From Methylomonas methanica (GTDB lineage: Bacteria; Pseudomonadota; Gammaproteobacteria; Methylococcales; Methylomonadaceae), in the NCBI RefSeq assembly GCF_001644035.1, contig NZ_LUUG01000097.1:1-63002 (forward strand): a DNA stretch of 63,002 nucleotides, given 5' to 3'. Positions 27,775 through 36,711 of this stretch are shown here, piece by piece; the stretch's first letter is position 1, and every line of letters begins with the position of its first letter. Made by a program: the position numbers and the translations under genes. The notes beneath the pieces are model-generated. The model did not search any database. It worked only from the letters and a program-made list of their open reading frames with translations, and was not told where the DNA came from.

Positions 27775-28953
27775 ATGAAAGCAAATCCTGGCGGGCAGAT
27801 CGATCTTAGCGAAATCATTGGTCGCAGCGAAATCATCGAACAAATTTGGGAAACCTTGGCGCAACAGTCGATACGCCTGAATGCCGAACGTCGAATCGGT
27901 AAAACCACCATCATAAAAAAACTTTGCGCAGAACCCAAGCCTGGCTGGGTTCCCATTTTTCAAGACTTGGAGCAATACCATACGGCTTTCGATTTCGCTC
28001 AAGCCGTGTATCGCGAGGTAGATAGTTTTTTGTCGACACGCCAACAAAGCGCCCGTCGAGCCAAGGACTTCCTGAAAGCCATCGGCGGTACAGAGATTAA
28101 GGGTATTCTGAAATTACCGACGTTTACCGAACAAATACCCTGGAAGACACTGCTTACCAAATCGATCGAGGACTTGGTAGAAGCTCAACAGCATGAGCGT
28201 CCATTGCTATTGTGGGATGAAATGCCGCTGATGTTACAAAGCATAGCCACCCGAGAAGGCCAAAGCACAGTAATGGAAGTGTTGGATACTTTACGAGCTT
28301 TGCGCCAAGAACAGGGAGGCCAAGGCTTACGGATGATACTCACTGGCTCCATCGGTTTTCATCACGTGGTCGATAGTTTAAAACACCACGGTTACGCCAA
28401 TTCCCCCTTGAATGATCTTTTCGCTTTCGAATTACCAACTTTGACGCCGATTTTCGCTCGCGAATTAGCCACAAAACTGATTGTAGGAGAAAACATTCAA
28501 ACAGAAGATATGGAAGCTGGATCGATAGCTATTGCCGAACTATCTGACGGTTTTCCATTTTATATTCATCACATCGTCAAAGCAGTCAAACTCTCAGGCC
28601 GAGAGGCAAAGGTGGACTCCATAAACGAACTGGTCACCAAACAGTTGGTGGACGGTAACGACCCCTGGGAATTAGCACACTACCAAGACCGAATTCCAAC
28701 CTACTACGGTAACAATACTGAAAGTTTAGTTCTTAGTCTCTTGGACAGCGTAGCGGTGCGCGGGAAACCCACTCCAGTCAATGAACTGTTACAGGAATTA
28801 AAAAACATGGGCTTGCAAATTGATCGGGAACAATTGCTCAGGCTATTAAGAGCAGTTGAGCAAGATCATTATCTGGCGCGTGATGCGCAAGGCCTATACC
28901 AATTCAAGTTCCCATTACTGAAACGCTGGTGGATGCTGTCCCGAGGACTTTAA
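27775..28953 (+). CDS. Archaeal-type (nSTAND-like) ATPase with C-terminal winged helix
   Basis: A 392-aa P-loop ATPase. Walker A reads AERRIGKTT (about residues 39-47), the RRxGKT form of archaeal-type ATPases with the first Gly replaced by Ala. Walker B is LLLWDEMPL (about 143-151), and LRMILTGSIG is the sensor region. Residues 310-390 look like a winged-helix domain. The ATG at 27775 has GGGGAGG 5 bases upstream; a TTG one codon earlier is ignored. It precedes, by 11 bases, a second ATPase with TPR repeats. Such pairs are often signalling or defence modules, but no activity is known for this one. No effector domain (nuclease, TIR, protease) is visible. Confidence 0.72.
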   Translation: MKANPGGQIDLSEIIGRSEIIEQIWETLAQQSIRLNAERRIGKTTIIKKLCAEPKPGWVPIFQDLEQYHTAFDFAQAVYREVDSFLSTRQQSARRAKDFLKAIGGTEIKGILKLPTFTEQIPWKTLLTKSIEDLVEAQQHERPLLLWDEMPLMLQSIATREGQSTVMEVLDTLRALRQEQGGQGLRMILTGSIGFHHVVDSLKHHGYANSPLNDLFAFELPTLTPIFARELATKLIVGENIQTEDMEAGSIAIAELSDGFPFYIHHIVKAVKLSGREAKVDSINELVTKQLVDGNDPWELAHYQDRIPTYYGNNTESLVLSLLDSVAVRGKPTPVNELLQELKNMGLQIDREQLLRLLRAVEQDHYLARDAQGLYQFKFPLLKRWWMLSRGL

Positions 28954-28964
28954 GAAAAACTAAC

Positions 28965-31499
28965 ATGAGCGATAGAGCATTTTTATCTGTTTTTACCCCT
29001 AGCCGTACCGCTCCGGAAGATCTGGAAGCCATCTTCGTACAGCGCCAAGCCATACTGATAGATGCCGTGGAGCGGGTACGTGAGAGCGCAACCAGCGGGC
29101 ACAAGCATCATCTATTATTCATCGGTCCACGCGGCACTGGCAAAAGCCATTTGCTTACATTGTTGGTTCATCGTGTCGGCCAGGATCAAACGTTGGAAAA
29201 TACTCTGCGAATCGCCTGGTTAAACGAAGACGAAACCAGTACTACTTTGCTCGAATTACTGCGGCGAATATTCCAGGCTCTATCAAAACGCTATTCAAAC
29301 GAGTTTCGAGAAGCCGACCTGGAACCTATCTACGACTTGGATGCCGATACGGCCGAACGTATGCTGGCTCAATTGCTGCTCGATAAACTGGCTGGCAAAA
29401 CCTTGCTGGTCGCGCTGGAAAATCTGGATGCGCTATTCGAAGGACTGGGTAAAGCCGGCCAACAACGCTTACGAGCCTTTATTCAGGAACACCCGGTACT
29501 CACCATCGTAGCCACTGCCCAGCGCTTGGTAGACGACATTACCAAGCGCAACAGTACCTTCTTCGGATTTTTCCAAACCGAATTGCTATCCATGTTGTCT
29601 GTGGAAGAAGCCGCTGAATTGCTGGGCAAGATTGCCGCACTCTATCGCCAGGACAAAGCCGCCACATTCCTACGGAGCTCTACAGGTCGTTCACGGGTAC
29701 GCGCTTTGCACCACTTATCCGGCGGCAACCACCGCATTTATCTGGTGCTATCGCAATTCATCACCGGCGATAACATCGACTCATTAGTTGAGCCTTTCGC
29801 CAAAATGGTAGACGAGATGACACCCTACTATCAGGAGCGCATCCGCTGGCTACCACCGCAGCAGCGCAAAATCATCGAATTTCTTTGCAGCCGCGAACGG
29901 CCAACACCGGTCAAGGATATGGCCCGTCGCTTATTTGCCAGCCAGCAAACCATCTCCAGCCAGCTTAAGGATTTACGTGAGAAAGGCTATGTGCAATCGG
30001 CTCAACGCGGTCGCGAGTCGCTATACGAAATCGCCGAGCCATTGATGCGTATCTGCGTCGAAGTTAAGGAAAACCAATCACCGGGACCGATGCGCTTGCT
30101 GGTGGATTTCTTGCGAGTCTGGTACGACGGCGAACAATTGACTAATCGCTTGCAAAATACCAGCGATGGCAGCGCGGCACGCAATTACTTGCAGGCAGCT
30201 ATCGATAAAAATTCAGTATTGGGAAATTTGCGTGCTCAGCTTTTGGTTGAGGATTTTCGGAATGAATTCGACGATTTTCAACGCGAGACCTGGTTACCTC
30301 TTATCGAATCGACTGTAAAACTCTCCGAGGAATTAGCAGTTGCCTGCGGGGAATTGGCCAAAGGCAATTACAAATTAGGCTTAATTTACCTTGCTGATAT
30401 TTACAAAGACGGCAAAAATTATCCCGCACAAGTAATCGTAACGGCCAGTGCACTTGCTGCTACAACATACTTTGATTTAGATCAGTTCGAATCAGGTATT
30501 CAAGCAGTAAATACAATGTGTACACAGGCGGATGTATCGAGCGATATGCTCGCAATTGTGCTCAATCGTAGAGGCAGGACCTATGACATGATAGGGCAGA
30601 CTGATAAGGCTATCAAAGATTATAGTAACGTCATTCGCTTAACTGATGCCCCTTCTGACCAACGAGCAAAAGCATTCCTTCAACGAGGAATAATTGCAGG
30701 CCGACTTGGGCACGTTAATGATGCGCTAGCCGATTTCAACTTGGTCTTGAAATTGAAAGATATCGCTCCAGACCTTATTGCTAAAGCGCACTATAACAAA
30801 GGTGTGGTCTCTGGAGTTTTAGAAGACTATCCCAGTGCTGTTATCTATTACAGTGAAGCAACAGCCTTACCTGGGTTGGAACCAGAAACGTTATCTAATG
30901 CTTTATATAACCGAGGACTGATTTATATTCGAATGGATGATCAGAAACATGCAGAACAAGATTTCACCAAAATTATCTCGCTACCGAATGCCCCAAATGA
31001 TGTTGTAGTAGATGCCTATCTAGCCCTTACCTTAATTAACGCTATAAAAGGGTATTGGCAAATGGGTCTGCGAATGCTTGCCGACGGCTTGTCTAAATTG
31101 ACTCCTGAAACAAAACCAGAAGAAGCTATCTCGACGGCCATCGTAACATCAATTTTTATGATCAGTCTCGCGCCCTCAATTCGCAAGCAACAGATAACCG
31201 AATTAACAGAGGTATATATCCAACATAATGCCGCTACCTTTCTGGGTGACGCGCTGATTAAACACTTGGCTTCCATCCATCGAAATCAAGACGAAACACC
31301 CAGTCCCGAGAATCTGGAACAATGGATCTCAGCCTGGGAAACCGCTGGTCAAAGTTGCGACGGGTTGCGGTTACCACTGAGGATTCTACGCACCGGCATC
31401 GATTTTCTGAAAGCCGGTAGCCAAGATACTAGCGTACTGCTCGATTTGAATCAGGAGGAAAGACAAATACTTGTTCAAGCTTTAGGCCTTCAAAATTAG
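28965..31499 (+). CDS. STAND-like AAA ATPase with winged helix and TPR repeats
   Basis: A 844-aa protein starting MSDRAFLSVF. An in-frame ATG 36 bases earlier would overlap the previous gene and has no ribosome binding site. The AAA domain has Walker A GPRGTGKSH (about residues 53-61) and a Walker B-like LLVALENLD (about 146). A winged helix (about 300-362, QQTISSQLKDLREKGYV) follows, then a helical region and about five TPR units (about 525-710), for example NALYNRGLIYIRMDDQ. This NTPase-wHTH-TPR order is that of STAND regulators, in which repeats sense a ligand and the NTPase oligomerises. The AAA/wHTH part has about 53-58% GC, while the TPR part falls to about 40-45% in sampled lines. This suggests a mosaic gene. 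It probably works with the upstream ATPase. Confidence 0.72.
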   Translation: MSDRAFLSVFTPSRTAPEDLEAIFVQRQAILIDAVERVRESATSGHKHHLLFIGPRGTGKSHLLTLLVHRVGQDQTLENTLRIAWLNEDETSTTLLELLRRIFQALSKRYSNEFREADLEPIYDLDADTAERMLAQLLLDKLAGKTLLVALENLDALFEGLGKAGQQRLRAFIQEHPVLTIVATAQRLVDDITKRNSTFFGFFQTELLSMLSVEEAAELLGKIAALYRQDKAATFLRSSTGRSRVRALHHLSGGNHRIYLVLSQFITGDNIDSLVEPFAKMVDEMTPYYQERIRWLPPQQRKIIEFLCSRERPTPVKDMARRLFASQQTISSQLKDLREKGYVQSAQRGRESLYEIAEPLMRICVEVKENQSPGPMRLLVDFLRVWYDGEQLTNRLQNTSDGSAARNYLQAAIDKNSVLGNLRAQLLVEDFRNEFDDFQRETWLPLIESTVKLSEELAVACGELAKGNYKLGLIYLADIYKDGKNYPAQVIVTASALAATTYFDLDQFESGIQAVNTMCTQADVSSDMLAIVLNRRGRTYDMIGQTDKAIKDYSNVIRLTDAPSDQRAKAFLQRGIIAGRLGHVNDALADFNLVLKLKDIAPDLIAKAHYNKGVVSGVLEDYPSAVIYYSEATALPGLEPETLSNALYNRGLIYIRMDDQKHAEQDFTKIISLPNAPNDVVVDAYLALTLINAIKGYWQMGLRMLADGLSKLTPETKPEEAISTAIVTSIFMISLAPSIRKQQITELTEVYIQHNAATFLGDALIKHLASIHRNQDETPSPENLEQWISAWETAGQSCDGLRLPLRILRTGIDFLKAGSQDTSVLLDLNQEERQILVQALGLQN

Positions 31500-31632
31500 C
31501 AACCACATAGCCTCCAACCGGGAATGACTTAGAGCTTTTCAGTGAAAACTCGACAAGCTCTCAAGCAAATGATCTCTGGGTAAAACCAGAGTAGTTGTAA
31601 AAGCAGTTTATCCATAATCGGTCAATTTTCCC

Positions 31633-31668
31633 GACAATCACCCCCTCCCAAAGAAGGAAGTGATTGTC
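31633..31668. terminator. Convergent terminator-like hairpin
   Basis: A perfect 9-bp stem (GACAATCAC / GTGATTGTC) with an 18-nt purine/pyrimidine-skewed loop lies between the STAND-like gene and the convergent CSLREA/RTX gene. On the plus strand an A-rich stretch follows, so it is not a classical U-tract terminator. Confidence 0.45.
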
Positions 31669-31707
31669 CGAGATTGAAAAAACCAGTTTTTTGGCCAACC
31701 CTCAAAC

Positions 31708-33486
31708 CTAAGGAATACCCGTTTTAGCCTCACAGTTAGTCGCGGTATCGGTACCGGAGCCGCCGTTGCAGCTATCCGTACCCGCTTCGCCGTTCAGGGT
31801 GTCGTTACCGGCGTCGCCTTTCAGCGTGTCTTGGCCTAGGCCGCCGCAGATGATGTCGTTATCCGCGCCGCCGCTGATGGTGTCGTTACCGCTCAAACCG
31901 TGGATGATGTCGCGGCGTTTGCTACCGACTAAAGTATCCGCACCAGGGGTGCCGACGAGGGTGGGCACCAGGCCGTTGCATAATAGCGGCTGAACAGCGA
32001 CCGTTTGCGTAGCAGTGTTATTTAGCGGCTGGCCGTCGTTTTGGTCGGCAAGCACAGTCACTTGATTGCTCATCGTAACCGCAGCGGTGGGAATGGCTTT
32101 GACGGTGATAGTGGCGCTGGCGGTGTTAGCCAGGCTACCAAGATTACAAGTGATCTTGCCGCTGACCGGCGCACTGCAACTGCCTTGCGACGCGGTTGCG
32201 GAGATTGAAGACAAGCCGGAGGCTGGCAAGGTATCGATTAACTTCACACCCGTGGCATCGGCTGTACCGTTATTCTTAACGACAATAGTCAAGGTCAGGC
32301 TGTCGCGCACCATCGCCGCGCTTGCAGAGCCGGTCACGGCCAAATCTGCCGAGGGCACGGCAGCCAATTCGAAAGCACCGATATCGCATTGCGGGCCTTG
32401 CGGACGAGCCAAGCCGCGTTGGTCCAAATTACTCACCGGCGCAGTTGCACACAATACGTTATCGGCCGTATCGATGGCCTGGCTGCCGGGGATTAACGCC
32501 AAAGTTTGGGTCGGACCACCGTTGTTAGCCAAAGCAGCTTCGACTAATGTGCTCGCATCGACACCGGTAATATTGCCGTTGCTGCCGTGGACCGGCACTA
32601 TCGGGCCAACACCGTTCCATCGGTAAAACACGGTAGCGGGAAAGCCAATCAAGTTGTAACTGGCCGTTGTTGGCGAACCGCCGATGTCGGCATCACCCAC
32701 CGTCGCCGTATTGCCGGCGACGATGCTGTTATGTAGATTCAGCGTACCAAGATTTTCGATGCCGCCGCCGTTGTCTTCCAGGGAGCAAAAAAAGCCTGGC
32801 GGGCAAACCGGCAACTGCACGCTATTGCCGACAATGGTGCTGTTCGTGATAGTCGCCGAGATACCTGAGTTTCTAATCGCACCGCCGAAAACCGAACTGT
32901 TGCCGGAGAACGTACTGTTAACCACCGTGAGATTCCCGCCGGGATTGGCTAGGGAGGTATCCGAGTAGTTGGCGATGCCGCCGCCGGTGCGGGTGGCGGT
33001 ATTGCCGACGAACGTGCTATTCAACACGGTAAGGTTACCAAATTGGTTATAAACGCCGCCGCCCTGCGGGTCCGCATAACCGTTGGCAACGGTCAGATTC
33101 TTTAAAGTCAAACCCGCGCCGGGTGTCACCCAAAACACGCGCACGGCGTTACCGCCGCTTAGCGTGACGCTACGGCCCAAGCTATCAATGCTCAGTCCAT
33201 CGACATCGCTGATGGTCAAGGTGCTACTCAATACAGTAGTACCGTTCACGCCAAAGGTGATGGTATCGGCGCCCGCACCGGCCGGACAATCGCCGCCGGT
33301 GGTATCGCTATCGCTATTCGCGTTGGCCACCGCTTCGCGCAGTGTGCAACTGCCATCCGCCGCAGCGGCTACATCAAGTAAATTGGTGACGTTGATCGTG
33401 TTGGCCCAGGCAGGCGAACCTATCAGCGCGGATAACACAGCCAAAGCCATGTGGTTGCCGGATAGACTGGTTTTTGAACTGTTCAT
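31708..33486 (-). CDS. Secreted CSLREA/beta-helix protein with DUF11-like and RTX repeats
   Basis: A 592-aa exported protein. A signal peptide (ALAVLSALIGSPAWA) is followed by the CSLREA motif (SCTLREAVANANSDS). A beta-helix region holds repeated GGGIxN / VLNSTFxGN units (about 60-320) and the closing CDIGAFEL of choice-of-anchor Q proteins. A DUF11-like Ig fold (about 385-490) follows, then four to five RTX calcium-binding nonapeptides (GNDTISGGADND and similar) near the C terminus. It is likely a cell-surface or extracellular adhesin-like protein stabilised by calcium. The signal peptide argues for Sec export rather than a type I system. AAGGA precedes the start. Confidence 0.82.
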   Translation of the reverse strand: MNSSKTSLSGNHMALAVLSALIGSPAWANTINVTNLLDVAAAADGSCTLREAVANANSDSDTTGGDCPAGAGADTITFGVNGTTVLSSTLTISDVDGLSIDSLGRSVTLSGGNAVRVFWVTPGAGLTLKNLTVANGYADPQGGGVYNQFGNLTVLNSTFVGNTATRTGGGIANYSDTSLANPGGNLTVVNSTFSGNSSVFGGAIRNSGISATITNSTIVGNSVQLPVCPPGFFCSLEDNGGGIENLGTLNLHNSIVAGNTATVGDADIGGSPTTASYNLIGFPATVFYRWNGVGPIVPVHGSNGNITGVDASTLVEAALANNGGPTQTLALIPGSQAIDTADNVLCATAPVSNLDQRGLARPQGPQCDIGAFELAAVPSADLAVTGSASAAMVRDSLTLTIVVKNNGTADATGVKLIDTLPASGLSSISATASQGSCSAPVSGKITCNLGSLANTASATITVKAIPTAAVTMSNQVTVLADQNDGQPLNNTATQTVAVQPLLCNGLVPTLVGTPGADTLVGSKRRDIIHGLSGNDTISGGADNDIICGGLGQDTLKGDAGNDTLNGEAGTDSCNGGSGTDTATNCEAKTGIP

Positions 33487-33844
33487 AAATTTCCTTGTTG
33501 CTTGGTTTGCCTTGGAACAAGGCTACTGGTGGCCGATCAATCGGCACTATTAGTCGGGTATTGCCGTATTAACTCATTGGCGTGTCGTCATATATGCGTT
33601 AACCGTTTGTTTTAAGAAGTATCGTCCCTTGCATGGTTAAGCCGTATCGGCTGGAACAGATTAACACTAGCGGTTTCGTACAGAGCAATTACCTTGTAAA
33701 TCAGCGGAAATTAACAAAGGTTCAAAGCGGATAAAAATTTAAGCGCGGTAAGCTGTGACTTGTTTGACCGGCAACAGACTGGCTATTTAACCGAAGTATC
33801 CGAGTCGGATATACTCCGCCCCCATTGCCATTGGATTTTTAAAC
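33487..33844. other. Divergent intergenic region
   Basis: 358 bases between the CSLREA/RTX gene and the HupE-like gene, containing promoters for both. No known riboswitch core or long palindrome was recognised, although GC-rich short stems are present around 33640-33660. Confidence 0.4.
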
Positions 33845-34546
33845 ATGAGACCCGCAATCCAGCGAAATATCAGACTGATCGGCTTACCGCTTTGTCTATT
33901 CCTGCTCAGCGCTACCGCCTTTGCCCACGGCGTCGATGCCAATACCGAACGGTTTTTGCTGACTAACCAAGGCATCGCCATCGGCCCGTTTTTGTATATC
34001 GGCGCCAAGCACATGGTCACCGGCTACGATCATTTGTTGTTTTTGGTAGGGGTGATTTTTTTCTTATTCCGCACCCGCGACGTGTTGATCTATGTCAGCC
34101 TGTTTACCCTCGGGCATAGCTTGACGCTGCTGTTCGGCGTGTTGAGCCACATCTCGGTCAATCCGTTTCTGATCGACGCCATCATCGGCCTGTCGATTGT
34201 GTATAAAGGCTTCGACAACCTGGGCGGTTTTCAGCGTCTTTTGGGGTTTCAGCCCAATACGAAATGGGCGGTGATGATTTTTGGCTTGTTTCACGGCTTT
34301 GGCCTGGCGACCAAATTGCAGGATTTTTCGCTACCCGATGCCGGGCTTTGGAAAAACTTGTTGGCGTTTAATGTGGGTGTAGAGATCGGCCAATTCCTGG
34401 CTCTGTTGTTTATCTTGATTGCGCTGGACTTTTGGCGCCGCCACCGCAGTTATTACACCTTTTCCACCGCCACCAACACCCTGTTAATGTCCGGCGGCTT
34501 GATCCTGTTCGGCTACCAAATCACGGGGTACATCATCCATGGATAA
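33845..34546 (+). CDS. HupE/UreJ-family membrane protein
   Basis: A 233-aa HupE/UreJ_2 protein with a signal-like N terminus (LCLFLLSATAFAHGVDAN) and six or so membrane spans. The family histidines appear in KHMVTGYDHLLFLVG and FTLGHSLTLL, with FGLFHGFGLATKL further on. Members of this group are thought to move nickel, cobalt or other divalent metals, or to assist metalloenzymes. The true substrate is unknown here, and no hydrogenase or urease genes are nearby. The downstream gene overlaps by 8 bases (ATGGATAA), so the two proteins are coupled. Confidence 0.85.
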   Translation: MRPAIQRNIRLIGLPLCLFLLSATAFAHGVDANTERFLLTNQGIAIGPFLYIGAKHMVTGYDHLLFLVGVIFFLFRTRDVLIYVSLFTLGHSLTLLFGVLSHISVNPFLIDAIIGLSIVYKGFDNLGGFQRLLGFQPNTKWAVMIFGLFHGFGLATKLQDFSLPDAGLWKNLLAFNVGVEIGQFLALLFILIALDFWRRHRSYYTFSTATNTLLMSGGLILFGYQITGYIIHG

Positions 34547-35126
34547 CTCGATGCAAGACAGCAACCCGCCGATTCAATCAGTTAAATCGCTGACCCTCGC
34601 CAGCCTATGTGCAACGTTGTTAGCGGGTGTAGTTCTGGTCACGGCGGTGTTGCCCGCCGAATACGGCATAGACCCGACCGGGTTCGGCGAAATGACCGGT
34701 TTAATCAGTTTGTCCTCGTCAAACAACACCGCCAGCACAGGAACAGCCAACGCTTGCGCGGAGCAGCCGGTAGCGGTTAGCGCCGCGCAAGCGGCTTCGA
34801 ATTTACAGTGGCAAGATACGGTAAAGATTGTGGTGCCGGCAGGCGAAGGTCTGGAATACAAATTTCATTTAGCCAAAGGCGCGGCCCTGGAATATTCGTG
34901 GTCCACCGACGGCGCGGCACTGTATTTTGATTTTCACGGCGAGCCACAAGGCGACAAAACCGGCTATTTCAAAAGCTACAAGGAAACGACCGACAGCCAA
35001 TCCAGTGGCTCGTTAAGCGCGCCCTTCGAAGGTTCACACGGCTGGTATTGGGAAAACAAATCCGGCGCGCCGGTTACCGTGGTTTTGAACACGAAAGGGG
35101 CTTATCGGATTTTGGGTTTGATGTGA
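34539..35126 (+). CDS. Transmembrane anchor protein paired with HupE/UreJ
   Basis: A 195-aa protein with one N-terminal membrane span (LASLCATLLAGVVLVTAVLPAEYGIDPTG). A Ser/Thr/Ala linker and a periplasmic beta-rich domain follow, with KIVVPAGEGLEYKFHLAKGA, FDFHGEP and HGWYWENKSG. This matches the small transmembrane anchor protein commonly encoded right after HupE/UreJ_2 proteins. Translation starts inside the end of that gene. A metal-related function shared with HupE is likely but unproven; the His/Glu-rich FDFHGEP could bind a metal. Confidence 0.75.
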   Translation: MDNSMQDSNPPIQSVKSLTLASLCATLLAGVVLVTAVLPAEYGIDPTGFGEMTGLISLSSSNNTASTGTANACAEQPVAVSAAQAASNLQWQDTVKIVVPAGEGLEYKFHLAKGAALEYSWSTDGAALYFDFHGEPQGDKTGYFKSYKETTDSQSSGSLSAPFEGSHGWYWENKSGAPVTVVLNTKGAYRILGLM

Positions 35127-35205
35127 TCAGATGCGTCGCTGACCGAAAAAAGTGTACTGAACGAAAAATGCAGATTCAACGCACGGGCGCAATTTAGATT
35201 ATTCC

Positions 35206-35223
35206 GAACCGGAAATCCGGTTC
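35206..35223. terminator. Small palindromic hairpin at the nifQ stop
   Basis: GAACCGGA / TCCGGTTC forms a near-perfect 18-base palindrome overlapping the last base pairs of nifQ and lying downstream of the convergent anchor-protein gene. It could end transcription from either side, but no U-tract is present. Confidence 0.35.
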
Positions 35224-35827
35224 AATCCTCCGGCCCGAAGCACTGCGGATAATCTTTACAAACCTCGCAGGATGGCGCCCGGCAGACGTACAAGCCTTCC
35301 GCTTCACACAGCTGTTTGTACAAAAACTTTTTCCATTTCATATCTTTGCTATTGCGCACCAATAATTCCGGAAAGTTGTAGCCCAGCATGGCCGACAAAT
35401 CGGTCCGTGACCACAGCCCTAAATCCTGCCAAAGATGATCGCTGCCCAAACAGGCCGCCACGATCATTGCGATCAGCCATTCGGTCTCCGTACCGGGATT
35501 GGCAGCAAATTGCGCGAGCAGGATTTCCAAATCCTGTTTTTCCAACATGCGACTGAAATCCAGACTGCTACCGGAACTGGCTTCAGGAGCCAGCAGATAA
35601 CCGGGGAAACATCTATCGATCAGTTGTTGAAATTGTGCCGGGCTCAAGCCCAGGCTATCGGGAAGCACACCATCGCCGACACGCCAACTGGCGATGATTT
35701 GTGCCAACCAGACGCTATTGGGCGACTGGTCGGCACGGGCCATCAGATCTTGAAAAATGTGTTGCCGCGACTTAACTACCGAGGGCTTTGCCCTATCATT
35801 CGGTTCTATGGAAAGTGTGCAACTCAT
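35222..35827 (-). CDS. nifQ: Nitrogen-fixation protein NifQ
   Basis: A 201-aa NifQ-like protein, recognised by the C-terminal cysteine cluster CRAPSCEVCKDYPQCF (C-x4-C-x2-C-x5-C), which in NifQ holds a Mo-Fe-S cluster and donates molybdenum to FeMo-cofactor assembly. The upstream helical body (EWLIAMIVAACLGSDHLWQDLGL) agrees with the family. It is the last gene of the nif cassette. A ribosome binding site (GGAG) precedes ATG 35827. Confidence 0.88.
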   Translation of the reverse strand: MSCTLSIEPNDRAKPSVVKSRQHIFQDLMARADQSPNSVWLAQIIASWRVGDGVLPDSLGLSPAQFQQLIDRCFPGYLLAPEASSGSSLDFSRMLEKQDLEILLAQFAANPGTETEWLIAMIVAACLGSDHLWQDLGLWSRTDLSAMLGYNFPELLVRNSKDMKWKKFLYKQLCEAEGLYVCRAPSCEVCKDYPQCFGPED

Positions 35828-35865
35828 ACTCGATTCTCCGGCCCTTTTAACGATGACGCAGATAA

Positions 35866-36216
35866 TTAATATTCGACGCGAATATCTTCATCCCTAACGA
35901 TCATCTGACAAGCCAGACGCCATTCGGGCGGCAGGTCGTCAACGATCATTTGCTCCAACTGTTCGGTAGAAACTTTACCGATTTGTTTCAGCAGGGCTTT
36001 TTCCTTCTCGGTCATCGTGCCACCCATGCGCTCCATTTTTTTATCGATGCTGGTGACGCGGACCACGCAAGTGCCGCATTCGCCATCTTCGCATTCGAAA
36101 TTAATGGGGATCTTGTTTTCCAAAGCCAGCTTCAGAATAGTCTGGGTGTGACTGCCGGCAACGGCGTAAACGGTTTTATCCCGGTATTCGGGACTGGTAA
36201 ATGTTACTAATGCCAT
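35866..36216 (-). CDS. [2Fe-2S] ferredoxin resembling the Shethna FeSII protective protein
   Basis: A 116-aa plant-type [2Fe-2S] protein with the cluster motif CEDGECGTC plus a fourth Cys in RLACQ. It is longer than electron-transfer ferredoxins. The middle (TMTEKEKALLKQIGKVS) and the C-terminal block DLPPEWRLACQMIVRDEDI closely recall, from memory, the Azotobacter FeSII protein. FeSII binds oxidised nitrogenase and shields it from oxygen. Position next to nifQ and other nif-associated redox genes agrees with that role. It might instead be a dedicated electron carrier. It lies 38 bases before nifQ in the operon and 20 bases after another ferredoxin. Confidence 0.8.
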   Translation of the reverse strand: MALVTFTSPEYRDKTVYAVAGSHTQTILKLALENKIPINFECEDGECGTCVVRVTSIDKKMERMGGTMTEKEKALLKQIGKVSTEQLEQMIVDDLPPEWRLACQMIVRDEDIRVEY

Positions 36217-36236
36217 GTGTTACTCCTTTTGCGTTT

Positions 36237-36524
36237 TTAAACTGGTTTAAGGGAAATTTCGCCGCCCAATACTTGCGCTTGGCAAGCCAGACGGTTGTGT
36301 TTGCCGGCCATGTTTTCCCGCAAAATTTTGTCTTCCAGTACTGACGGCTCGGTCAGGTTATTCCAACCAGCAGTCACCTTCATGATGCAGGTTCCGCAAT
36401 CGCCTTCCCGGCAACCGTAAGTAATACCGGAACCTACTTTCTCGGACACCTCAATAACCCGGGTGCCGGCGGGGACGGTAACAGTCACGTTTATATCTTC
36501 AAATGTAATGGTCGCTTTGGCCAT
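36237..36524 (-). CDS. Nif-associated [2Fe-2S] ferredoxin
   Basis: A 95-aa plant-type ferredoxin with CREGDCGTC and a distal RLACQ providing the fourth ligand. The ATG at 36524 is used because GGAG stands 8 bases upstream; the frame extends further but without family likeness. The family supplies electrons to nitrogenase or to nif accessory reactions. It is followed by the FeSII-like gene in the same direction. Confidence 0.85.
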   Translation of the reverse strand: MAKATITFEDINVTVTVPAGTRVIEVSEKVGSGITYGCREGDCGTCIMKVTAGWNNLTEPSVLEDKILRENMAGKHNRLACQAQVLGGEISLKPV

Positions 36525-36711
36525 TGTAAAAACTCCATAAGGTTTAAAAGTAATCTCGGCAGCCTCTAATCTGAGGACTCCCGGTTTGGAACCGAAACGA
36601 TTCCTGATTTTCACCGGCCTTGCGGCCAGTGAGGTCACCGACACTTCCTTGGATCGGTTTAGCCTACGAATAAAGCTGTAGGCTCAATAGCAGGCGTCTG
36701 TTTTATCCGGT

